64,000 nt of DNA from Akanthomyces muscarius (lineage: Eukaryota > Ascomycota > Sordariomycetes > Hypocreales > Cordycipitaceae): positions 1 to 64,000 of the forward strand of contig NW_026611616.1 in assembly GCF_028009165.1 (NCBI RefSeq), written 5' to 3'. The position numbers were made by a program, and so were the translations under genes. Position 1 is the first letter of the stretch. Every line of letters starts with the position of its first letter. The notes under the pieces are model-generated. The model saw nothing but the letters and a program-made list of their open reading frames with translations. It was not told the origin of the DNA and searched no databases. This document shows positions 1-8,215 of this stretch, one piece after another.

Positions 1-78
1 CTAACCCTAACCCTAACCCTAACCCTAACCCTAACCCTAACCCTAACCCTAACCCTAACCCTAACCCTAACCCTAACC
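1..78. repeat. Telomere repeat tract (CCCTAA)n
   Basis: Thirteen uninterrupted copies of the C-rich telomere strand start at base 1, so the chromosome end lies to the left. The complementary G-rich strand is TTAGGG, the usual repeat of filamentous fungi. The tract is short and passes straight into variant repeats. Confidence 0.97.
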
Positions 79-121
79 CGGACCCGGACCCGGACCCTAA
101 CCCGGACCCGGAGGGTCACCC
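79..121. repeat. Variant telomere-like repeats (CCCGGA)n
   Basis: CCCGGA units alternate with one CCCTAA unit and end in GGAGGGTCACCC. The same variant recurs at about 7937-7963, at the inner end of the retrotransposon array. They may be the 5' terminus of the retrotransposon, as MoTeR-type telomeric elements are known to carry variant telomere repeats at the 5' end, or simply degenerate telomere. Confidence 0.75.
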
Positions 122-189
122 TAACCTTTGTATTTACTAGGCGAAGCCTAGATTTCGCTTTTAAAAGATACTTAGGGTTTCTTCTATAG

Positions 190-1240
190 GGAACGTAAAA
201 AGTAGCTTAGGGTCTAGGTTTAGGTCTAGGTTAGGGTTTGAACGTGTCTTTTAACGCGAATTATTTCCGCTAGCGCGAAAATATAAGTCCTTTATAGTAC
301 TTTTAAACGTAGGGTCTAGGTTTGGGTTTAGGTTAGGGTCTCTTCTATAAGGAACGTAAAAAGTAGCTTAGGGTTTAGGTTTAGGTTTAGGTTAGGGTTT
401 CTTCTATAGGGAACGTAAAAGGAAGCTTAGGGTCTAGGTTTGGGTCTAGGTTAGGGTTTGAACGTGTCTTTTAACGCGAATTATTTCCGCTAGCGCGAAA
501 ATATAAGTCCTTTATAGTACTTTTAAACGTAGGGTCTAGGTTTGGGTTTAGGTTAGGGCTTCTTCTATAGGGAACTTGAAAACATAGCTTAGGGTCTAGG
601 TTTGGGTTGAGGTTTGGGTCTAGGTTAGGGTCTCTTCTATAAGGAACTTAAAAAAGTAGCTTTGGGTCTAGGTTAGGGTCTCTTCTATAAGGAACTTAAA
701 AAAGTAGCTTTGGGTCTAGGTTAGGGTCGGATATAGGGTTACTTCTATAAGGAATGTAAAAAGTAGCGTAGGGTTTAGGGTTGGGTTTAGGTTAGGGTTG
801 CTTCTAGGAGGAATGTAAAGAGTAGCGTAGGGTCTAGGTTTAGGTTTAGGTTAGGGTTACTTCTATAAGGGTTAGGAAAACGTAGTGTAGAGTTGGACGT
901 AGGGTTGGACGTAGAGTTGTTATATGTCTTTTAACGCGAATTATTTCCGCTACCACGAAAATATAAATCCTTTATAGTACTTTCTAATATAGGGTCTAGG
1001 TTTAGGTCTAGGTTAGGGTTGCTTCTAGAAGAATCTTAAAAATATAGCTTAGGGTCTAGGTTAGGGTAGGACTTAGGGTTACTTCTATAAGAAATATAAA
1101 AAGTAGCGTAGGGTCTAGGTTACAGTTAGATATAAGGTGGCTTCTTTAAGGGGCATTAAAGGTAACGTAGGATCTAGGGTAGGCTATACGTAGAGTGGCT
1201 TCTATAAGGCATAGAAGAAAGTAGCGTAAAGTATAGGGTA
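190..1240. repeat. Degenerate G-rich, TTAGGG-like repeat region
   Basis: The plus strand repeatedly reads GGTCTAGGTTTAGGTTAGGG followed by CTTCTATAAGGAACGTAAAAAGTAGC, so the telomere-like motif is here in the opposite orientation to the terminal CCCTAA. A block beginning AACGTGTCTTTTAACGCG recurs at 241 and 461 (220-bp spacing) and, diverged, near 921. No coding potential is seen. It may be the 5' leader of the retrotransposon or older subtelomeric satellite. Confidence 0.7.
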
Positions 1241-1558
1241 GGGTCTTATAGAAAATAAAACGTAATAGTAAGAAGAAAAGAAATAACTATAAAGTGTAAG
1301 ATAGAGTAAAAAGGTTTTATAATAATATATACTTAGTAAATAGTTTAATAAGATAAGTTATAATAGTGTAAAAAAGTCCTTTTTATATATACTAGTATAG
1401 AAAATAAGGTAGAATTAAAAGTACTTTTAGTATAGGGTAGGGGAATAAAAAATAAAAAGAAACTAGTATAATAGAAAAAGAAGAATAGAAATAGTAGATA
1501 AGAAAAAGTAATATAGAGAGTGAAAAATAGGCCTAAAAGAGGTAGGAGTGTCTTATAC

Positions 1559-1799
1559 GACAGGTAGGGGTCCTAGGGCGCTAGAAACAGGGGTCTAGCT
1601 ACGTGGGTAGCCCTATAAGACATGGAGAGCCTTGTAGAGAGCTGAAAACAGGCCGGGAAGAGTGCTAGTTGCCTTCCGAGACAGGTAGGGGTCCTAGGGC
1701 GCTGGAAACAGGGGTCTAGTTACGTGGGTAGCCCTGTAAGACATGGAGAGCCCTGTAGAGAGCTGAAAACAGGCCGGGAAGAGTGTAAAGGCTGTGAAA
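1559..1799. repeat. 121-bp tandem duplication
   Basis: Two units starting GACAGGTAGGGGTCCTAGGG at 1559 and 1680 share a long, nearly identical stretch ending GGCCGGGAAGAGTG. The flanking DNA is AT-rich and non-coding. About 1240-1558 is purine-rich and about 1860-2500 is pyrimidine/AT-rich; no genes are seen in either. Confidence 0.75.
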
Positions 1800-2517
1800 T
1801 TGCCTTGTAAGACTTGGAAGGGCCTGGAATCACCCTAGAAGACCTGTCGGAGTCTTTCCGAGGCCTTTCTAGCTATATAATACCTTTCTTTCCCTCCTTC
1901 TTCCTTCCTTCTCTCTCTTACACACACACTTCTTCTTTTCTTTGTTTTTCTACCTCTTCTAAGTAGTCTTTCTACTTACCCTCTTTCTTCTCGAAGAAAA
2001 CACATCTTCCCTTTTTTACTAAGCACTTCTCTACTCTTTACTCTCTACCCTTTACTTCCTACTCTTTACTCTCTATCCTTTTTACCTTTTTACTTTTACC
2101 TACCTACCTTTACCTTACTATAAGGTCCTTTCTAGTAGAGAATACGTTTATTCTCTTTAGATACTTTTCTCTACTAGAAGATACTTTATATTTTCTACTA
2201 GATGTCCTATCTCTCTATAGAGGATACCTAGTATCTTTATAGACGTCCTATCTCTCTACTAGAAGCACACTTTAGAAGTCCTTCTAGTAGATATATATAG
2301 TAGAGGCACACTTTAAAAGTACCCTCTAGTATATACCTCTTTCTACTAGAAGAATCTTAGTTTTTCTAGTAGGTGGCCTCTCTTTTACCTACTTTTTAAA
2401 ATACACTTTATAAGTGCCTTTTACTAGTAAATCGTCCTATCTTCGCCTTTCTAGCGATAAAGAAGTATATAGTACTTTTAGTAGCTAGAAGGGTTCTTTT
2501 TTCTCTATAAAAATCCT

Positions 2518-2835
2518 TCCAGCACACGCCCAGAGCCGCCAGCACACGCCAGCACACGCCCGAAGCCGCTAGCAGCCTTCCGGCACACGCCCACAGCCAC
2601 CAGCACCCTTCCAGCACACGTTGGCACACGCCAGCACACGCCTGAAGCCGCCAGCAGCCTTCCGGCACACGCCAGCACACGCCAGCACACGCCCGAAGCC
2701 TCCAGCAGCCTTCCGGCACACGCCAGCACACGCCCAAAGCCTCCAGCACACGCCTGAAGCCGCCAGCAGCCTTCCGGCACACGCCAGCACACGCCAGCAC
2801 ACGCCCGAAGCCGCTAGCAGCCTTCCAGCGCCTAT
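2518..2835. repeat. CAGCACACGCC short tandem repeats upstream of the RT gene
   Basis: Irregular repeats of about 10-13 bp (CAGCACACGCC, GAAGCCGCCAGCAGCCTTCCGG) run almost to the start codon at 2869. The plus strand is nearly free of T, which opens long meaningless reading frames on both strands. It may act as the leader of the retrotransposon transcript. Confidence 0.7.
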
Positions 2836-2868
2836 AGCAGCCTCCAGCACTGGCCCAAGGCCGCTACG

Positions 2869-5800
2869 ATGGCAAAGGACAGGTGCCCGACCTGTAAAGG
2901 CTGGTACGCTGACTTGCTCGACCATATACGCAAAAACCACCCCCAAGCCCACTATACGGACCGTCAGTTGCAAATTACAGGCCTTGTTAGCTGCCCTGAC
3001 TGTGGCACAGCCTGCCGTGGCCGCCACGGCGTGGCAACCCACAGAGCCAAGGTCCACGGCGTAAAAGGAACCTCCCAGGTCTCTACACTTCCACGGGTAC
3101 ACACACAGCCTGTACAAGTCAAAGAGCCCTCCCCCACGCCTTCAGACGACTCGACCCTCCCTATAGACCTCCTAGTACACCTAGAAGGCTCTATACAGTA
3201 CCCGGAACCCTCTCCAACCCCCTCAGAAGGCCTCTACGACAGCCTAGAAGACTCCCTGGCACCTTCTATCGAGCTAGGAGACGCTAGAAGCTGTACGCCG
3301 GCCTCCCAGGTCTCCTCGGTACCTGTGGAAGACTCTCTAGCGCCCTCTAGCGACCCTTTCGCCTCCGAAGACGACGTTCCAGCGCCTTCCCAGGCTATCC
3401 AGGTCCAAATAGGCACAAAAAGACGCCTATCAGGACCTTCAGAGGGTCCTAGACCTGCTAGAAGACCCGTCCCACCTGCAAAGGACGCCCCTAGCAGCCA
3501 GGAAGAGACAATCCGAGCCCCAGAGAGGCTAGCAGGCCTCCACAGCTCTATCAACACATCCCAGGCCGCTGCCTGGTTCGAACCACCCACCCCAGCACAA
3601 AGACCTACCCTATACACATCCTCCCCGAGCGCCCAGGAGGCCCACGCGGCTATTCTAGCACCTATACTCGCCAAAACAGCTATACAGCAGCTGCAACGCT
3701 TTATGAAGGTACCTATACCGACCTATAAGCTCCGACCTAGGCCTGCCCGGATCTTCCATCTAGCAGCGAACCGGCTTGCTGTAAAATTCGTCGCTAGGCC
3801 TTCGGAAACAACCCTCCTACACTTCCTACTACTCCCTAGGATCCTAGGGCTCGGGTTAGAGCAGGGAAACCTCCCTAGGCTCTTAAAGGACTATCCAGAC
3901 AACCTAGATACCCTAGAGGTCCCTACCTACCCTATACGAGAAGACACGTCCTTCTCTACCGCCGAAAAGAAGGCTACACACCTTCTAGAAGCCGGTTTCC
4001 TAGGAAGAGCGTCTAGGACGATAGTGGACAATTCGCCACTAGCGCCTATAGACGCCTCTACCCTAGAGACCCTCCGTCAGAAACACCCTATAGGGCCTTC
4101 TGACCCCTTCAACGCCCCAACAAGCCCGTCTCCAGGCCAGAAGATCCCTATAGAAGCGATCCTATCCACTATAAGCTCTATAAGCAGGGAAAAGGCCGCC
4201 GGACCGTCCGGCTGGACCCGGTACCTGCTAGACATCGCTATAGCGAAGGATTCAGCGGTCCTAGAGCTCCTACGGCTGCTGGCGGACATGATACGGCAAG
4301 GCACAGCACCTGGAAAGGACCTCCTAACGTCCTCACGGCTTATTGCCCTGAAGAAGAAGGACGGGGGTATAAGACCTATCGCGATAGGCGATATACTCTA
4401 TAGGGTAGCTACGAAAGCGATCCTAGCTACCCTATACCAGGACGGCATGCTCCTACCGAACCAACTAGGCGTTGGAAGCCCGGGAGGCGTGGAACCAGCG
4501 ATCTTCCTCCTTTCAGAGGCAATTACAGGGGGGAATAAGCTAAAAGCACGCTCTATCGGCTCGTTAGACGCCGAAAACGCCTTTAACGCCCTCCCTCGGA
4601 AGGCTATAGCGGCTGCTGTTAGCCTCTATGCCCCTGTATTTTACAGGTCAGCACAGTGGGCGTATAACCACGCCGCGGTACTCTTCCTAGAGGACGGAAG
4701 CACTATAGCGAGCTCTTCAGGGGTACGCCAGGGAGACCCTCTTAGCGCCTTTATCTGGTCCCTAGCGTACCGCCCTACCCTAGAGGCTGCACAGAAGGCC
4801 CTGCCAAAGGACGTCTTTATCTCGTACCTAGATGATACCTATATTATCTCTAGAGAGAAGGACCCTAGGGAAAAGGTCTTCCAGGCCTTCCACGGGTCCC
4901 CAATCAAGCTAAACCCCTACAAATCCACCTTTTATACCCTAGAAGAGGTCAGAAAAGAAGGACTTAACGCCCTAGGAACCTATATAGGCCCCCTAGAGCA
5001 AAGAAGAGCCTTCCTACAGGGTAAGATAGAGACTCTTAAGAGAGTCTTATCTACTCTAGAGAATATGCCTAAACAGTATGCTCTCCTTCTCCTACGAGGA
5101 AGTATAACCTTCCTACTTAGGCACCTTCTTAGGCAGCTAGCTCCTAGTGGCCTGGAAGACCTATACTACGAAATCGACCGCCTTACCCTACACACCGTCG
5201 AAAAGCTCGCCTCGAAAGATCCCTCAGCACCTATCCAAGCCAACCAGGACCTTCTAGCCCTCCCAACACGTATGGGAGGCCTAGGACTTACCCTGTACGC
5301 GGAGATGCCTCACACACACTATAGCCACGCCCGGAAAGCGTCCTCTATAGTGCTCGACGGCTTCCAGAGAGGCCCCCTCCTCTCTAGCGCCCCTATAGCG
5401 CTCCCAACGGACCTCCCAGCGGACCTGGCGTCCTTCCCAGCGCCTAGCTGGGGCGTGCAGGTACCCCTGGAAGCCCCGGAAGGGCCCGGACAGGTCCGAA
5501 TCCCCCCAGATAAGCCCTCTATAAAGGACATCAACCAGGGAAGGCTCCAGAGGGTCAAGGACCAGCTTACCCTACACGGACAACGGGCCCTACTGGAAAA
5601 TTCGACCTACCTTAGCCGGAAGTGGCTGGAAGTGCTGCCAACATCAAAACAAACCAAACTAGCAGACTTCCAAGTGACAGAAGGCCTTAGGGTACGTCTT
5701 ATTCTTCCTGTACGCCCACTTAACGTACCCTGTACCTACTGTGGCTCTATAGTCACGATAGGACACGAGGATACCTGTAAAGGCGCTGAAAGGCACTGGC

Positions 5801-6903
5801 AAATCCGCCATAACGCCATCGTCAGGGCCCTGTTTAACGCAACCGTTGCTACCCTGGACCCAAAGCTCGAGCCGAAGCTCCAGGGTAACCAGGACCTCCG
5901 CCCAGACCTATCCACAACCTTAAATGGCTCGGTTAGGTACTATGACGTCCAAATTGTCGCTATAAACAAGGCGTCAGCACGAGAGGACCCCCAGAAGGCC
6001 CTACAGGAGGCTGCAGACGCTAAAAGGGCTAAATACAGGTCCCTAGGACCCCAATTTTACCCGATTATTATCTCTGCCGGTGGCCTGATGGAAAAGGCTA
6101 CCACGAAGACCTATAAGGACCTACAGACCACTATAGGACCTGTGGCAGCCACCTGGCTAGACACAATGGTCTCTTTAGCGCTCTATAAAGCCCGGGTACA
6201 CTCTAGCGCCTCTATCGCTAGGAAGCAGCCGCCTCCTAGCACCTCGTGGGCCGCTATACGCGAAGGGCTCCGGGGAGGACCTGCCACACAGACCCTCATG
6301 CCCCCCCAGCACGTCCAGCGGTCCTTTCAGCGCTCTTCAGCGCCTACAACAGCCGCCCAGCGCTCTTCAGCGCCTACAACAGCCGCCCAGCGCTCTTCAG
6401 TGCCTGCAGCAGCCGCCCAGCGCCCTTCAGTGCCCGCAGCAGCCGCCCGGCGCCCTTCAGAGCCCGCAACAGCCGCCCGGCGCCCTTCAGAGCCTGCAAC
6501 AGCCGCCCGGCGCCCTTCAGAGCCTGCAACAGCCGCCCGGCGCCCTTCAGAGCCTGCAACAGCCGCCCAGCGCCCTTCAGAGCCTACAGCAGCCGCCCAG
6601 CGCCCCACGGGCGCCTCCCGGTACATGCAGCACCTGTTGGAAGGAACCCAGCGCTCTCCAGCGCCTTTAGAAGGCTCCCAGCCACCGGAATCCTCGTCCC
6701 AGCGCTTCCAGAGGGAATATAGGGCCATGACAGCCGCCCAGAAGGCCCGGAATAGAGCCGCTAAAGGCCTGCCGGACCTCCCCTCCCCGCCGCCGCCTCT
6801 CCGGCGCTCCCAGCGCTGCACAACAGCCTCCCAGCAGCCACCCCAGCGCTCCCAGCGGTCAACCAGCTCCCCAACCGCCTCCCAGCAGCTCCTAGGCAAC
6901 TAA
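2869..6903 (+). CDS. Retrotransposon polyprotein: zinc fingers, reverse transcriptase, REL-type endonuclease
   Basis: A 1,344-residue single ORF. Two C2H2 fingers lie at the N-terminus (C6, C9, H19, H24; C42, C45, H58, H63) and probably bind target DNA. A Ser/Pro-rich linker follows to about residue 230. The reverse transcriptase fills the centre, with GVRQGDPLS and the catalytic YLDD at about 653-656. After the thumb come a CCHC knuckle (C955, C958, H966, C970), an R/H-rich segment, then RPD (about 1011-1013) and YYDVQ with D1026: the spacing of the PD-(D/E)XK nuclease of CRE/R2-type elements. The tail (about 1155-1245) is a decapeptide repeat coded by a 30-bp tandem array. No stops or frameshifts interrupt it, so the copy could be active. 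The start is the first ATG before the fingers. Sequence-specific cleavage of telomere DNA and target-primed reverse transcription are inferred from family and location. Confidence 0.9.
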   Translation: MAKDRCPTCKGWYADLLDHIRKNHPQAHYTDRQLQITGLVSCPDCGTACRGRHGVATHRAKVHGVKGTSQVSTLPRVHTQPVQVKEPSPTPSDDSTLPIDLLVHLEGSIQYPEPSPTPSEGLYDSLEDSLAPSIELGDARSCTPASQVSSVPVEDSLAPSSDPFASEDDVPAPSQAIQVQIGTKRRLSGPSEGPRPARRPVPPAKDAPSSQEETIRAPERLAGLHSSINTSQAAAWFEPPTPAQRPTLYTSSPSAQEAHAAILAPILAKTAIQQLQRFMKVPIPTYKLRPRPARIFHLAANRLAVKFVARPSETTLLHFLLLPRILGLGLEQGNLPRLLKDYPDNLDTLEVPTYPIREDTSFSTAEKKATHLLEAGFLGRASRTIVDNSPLAPIDASTLETLRQKHPIGPSDPFNAPTSPSPGQKIPIEAILSTISSISREKAAGPSGWTRYLLDIAIAKDSAVLELLRLLADMIRQGTAPGKDLLTSSRLIALKKKDGGIRPIAIGDILYRVATKAILATLYQDGMLLPNQLGVGSPGGVEPAIFLLSEAITGGNKLKARSIGSLDAENAFNALPRKAIAAAVSLYAPVFYRSAQWAYNHAAVLFLEDGSTIASSSGVRQGDPLSAFIWSLAYRPTLEAAQKALPKDVFISYLDDTYIISREKDPREKVFQAFHGSPIKLNPYKSTFYTLEEVRKEGLNALGTYIGPLEQRRAFLQGKIETLKRVLSTLENMPKQYALLLLRGSITFLLRHLLRQLAPSGLEDLYYEIDRLTLHTVEKLASKDPSAPIQANQDLLALPTRMGGLGLTLYAEMPHTHYSHARKASSIVLDGFQRGPLLSSAPIALPTDLPADLASFPAPSWGVQVPLEAPEGPGQVRIPPDKPSIKDINQGRLQRVKDQLTLHGQRALLENSTYLSRKWLEVLPTSKQTKLADFQVTEGLRVRLILPVRPLNVPCTYCGSIVTIGHEDTCKGAERHWQIRHNAIVRALFNATVATLDPKLEPKLQGNQDLRPDLSTTLNGSVRYYDVQIVAINKASAREDPQKALQEAADAKRAKYRSLGPQFYPIIISAGGLMEKATTKTYKDLQTTIGPVAATWLDTMVSLALYKARVHSSASIARKQPPPSTSWAAIREGLRGGPATQTLMPPQHVQRSFQRSSAPTTAAQRSSAPTTAAQRSSVPAAAAQRPSVPAAAARRPSEPATAARRPSEPATAARRPSEPATAARRPSEPATAAQRPSEPTAAAQRPTGASRYMQHLLEGTQRSPAPLEGSQPPESSSQRFQREYRAMTAAQKARNRAAKGLPDLPSPPPPLRRSQRCTTASQQPPQRSQRSTSSPTASQQLLGN
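6330..6603 (+). repeat. 30-bp coding tandem repeat in the RT C-terminus
   Basis: About nine units resembling CGCCCTTCAGAGCCTGCAAC encode a Ser/Pro/Ala/Arg-rich decapeptide at the protein C-terminus. Period 30 keeps the frame in every unit, so copy number can vary without breaking the ORF. Confidence 0.9.
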
Positions 6904-7299
6904 GAGCCACTATAACGCCCCTCCACCCACTATAACACCCATACCAACACCCTCTACCAGCTAGAACACACATTCCAGCACCTTCTAGCAGCTAGAACAC
7001 ACACTCTAGCGCCCTCTATTAGCTAGAACACACACTCTAGCGCCTCAAGCAGCTAGAACACACACTCTAGCGCCTCTATCAGCTAGAACACACATCTTAG
7101 CACCTTCCACAGCTAGAACACATATTCTAGCACCCTCCCTCCACCTACCCTACACTACCTCCTACCCTATACTACCTACCCTATACTCTCTTTCTTAGGA
7201 CACTCTCCTTTTTACTTTCTTTCTTTACTATTACTTTCTCTAAATGTATTATTAGAAAATTCCCGAGCGAGCTAGCTTAGATAACTCAATTTACAGTGT
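6904..7299 (+). other. 3' UTR of the telomeric retrotransposon with six 30-31-bp repeats
   Basis: Six units starting AGCTAGAACACAC begin at 6959, 6990, 7021, 7051, 7081 and 7111. A pyrimidine-rich stretch and a unique 3' end (GAGCTAGCTTAGATAACTC) follow before the telomere junction. The 3' end is the part likely bound by the reverse transcriptase to start cDNA synthesis. The duplicate copy preserves it exactly. Confidence 0.75.
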
Positions 7300-7319
7300 C
7301 TAACCCTAACCCTAAGTAA
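7300..7319. repeat. Interstitial telomere repeat at the junction of two retrotransposon copies
   Basis: Sixteen bases of CTAACC repeat (7300-7315) plus GTAA filler separate the 3' end of the outer copy from the 5'-truncated start of the inner copy. This is the signature of insertion into, or capping by, telomere repeats between successive integrations. Confidence 0.9.
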
Positions 7320-7921
7320 CCCAGCGCTTCCAGAGGGAATATAGGGCCATGACAGCCGCCCAGAAGGCCCGGAATAGAGCCGCTAAAGGCCTGCCGGACC
7401 TCCCCTCCCCGCCGCCGCCTCTCCGGCGCTCCCAGCGCTGCACAACAGCCTCCCAGCAGCCACCCCAGCGCTCCCAGCGGTCAACCAGCTCCCCAACCGC
7501 CTCCCAGCAGCTCCTAGGCAACTAAGAGCCACTATAACGCCCCTCCACCCACTATAACACCCATACCAACACCCTCTACCAGCTAGAACACACATTCCAG
7601 CACCTTCTAGCAGCTAGAACACACACTCTAGCGCCCTCTATTAGCTAGAACACACACTCTAGCGCCTCAAGCAGCTAGAACACACACTCTAGCGCCTCTA
7701 TCAGCTAGAACACACATCTTAGCACCTTCCACAGCTAGAACACATATTCTAGCACCCTCCCTCCACCTACCCTACACTACCTCCTACCCTATACTACCTA
7801 CCCTATACTCTCTTTCTTAGGACACTCTCCTTTTTACTTTCTTTCTTTACTATTACTTTCTCTAAATGTATTATTAGAAAATTCCCGAGCGAGCTAGCTT
7901 AGATAACTCAATTTACAGTGT
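7320..7921 (+). mobile_element. 5'-truncated second copy of the telomeric retrotransposon
   Basis: A 602-bp segment matching 6698-7299 at a constant offset of 622, with no indel seen. It holds the last 67 or so codons of the polyprotein (stop at 7523-7525), the six UTR repeats and the 3' end. 5' truncation is typical of incomplete target-primed reverse transcription. It has no start codon or catalytic domain and is a dead copy. The near-identity points to a recent origin. Confidence 0.93.
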
Positions 7922-7965
7922 CTAACCCTAACCCTAACCCGGGCCCGGACCCGGACCCGGACCCC
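7922..7965. repeat. Internal telomere and CCCGGA variant repeats at the base of the array
   Basis: CTAACCCTAACCCTAA passes into CCCGGGCCCGGACCCGGACCCGGACCCC. It marks the former chromosome end before the retrotransposons were added, or the 5' remnant of a still older element. Confidence 0.8.
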
Positions 7966-7994
7966 GTGGCGGACGGGTACTTCTGCACGTGCTT

Positions 7995-8215
7995 GGGTTG
8001 TTTGGGCTCCCTGTGTTGTGTGGGCTGCTTGGGCTCCCTGTGTTGTGTGGGCTGCTTGGGCTCCCTGTGTTGTGTGGGCTGCTTGGGCTCCCTGTGTTGT
8101 GTGGGCTGCTTGGGCTGCTTGTGTTGTGTGGGCTGTTTGTCTTGTTTGGGCTGCTTGGATTGCTTGGACTGCCTGTGTTGTTTGGGCTGCTTGCGCTCCC
8201 TGTGTTGTTCTCGGC
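7995..8215. repeat. 27-bp tandem repeat with 9-bp substructure
   Basis: Units of three related 9-mers (GGGCTGCTT, GGGCTCCCT, GTGTTGTGT) repeat regularly four to five times, then degrade to single 9-mers. Every frame is open because the plus strand lacks A. No gene is called. Confidence 0.9.

Larger units (their letters stand above)
79..7299 (+). mobile_element. Telomere-targeted non-LTR retrotransposon, full-length copy
   Basis: The 3' end is exact: base 7299, where the sequence ending TTTACAGTGT passes into CTAACCCTAACCCTAA. The second copy ends at the identical base before the same repeat. The 5' boundary is uncertain, at 79 or anywhere up to about 2.5 kb. The element has repeat-rich leader DNA, one ORF (2869-6903) and a repeat-rich 3' UTR. 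Its 3' end points to the centromere, as expected if the TTAGGG 3' end primes cDNA synthesis. This is the plan of the REL-endonuclease telomeric elements of fungi (MoTeR-like, CRE/R2-related); the exact family is inferred from domains only. Confidence 0.75.

Noticed and set aside
6246..6899. ORFs in other frames over the RT C-terminus (plus 6246-6722, minus 6899-6327)
   Set aside because: Shadows of the 30-bp coding repeat; no ORF features of their own.
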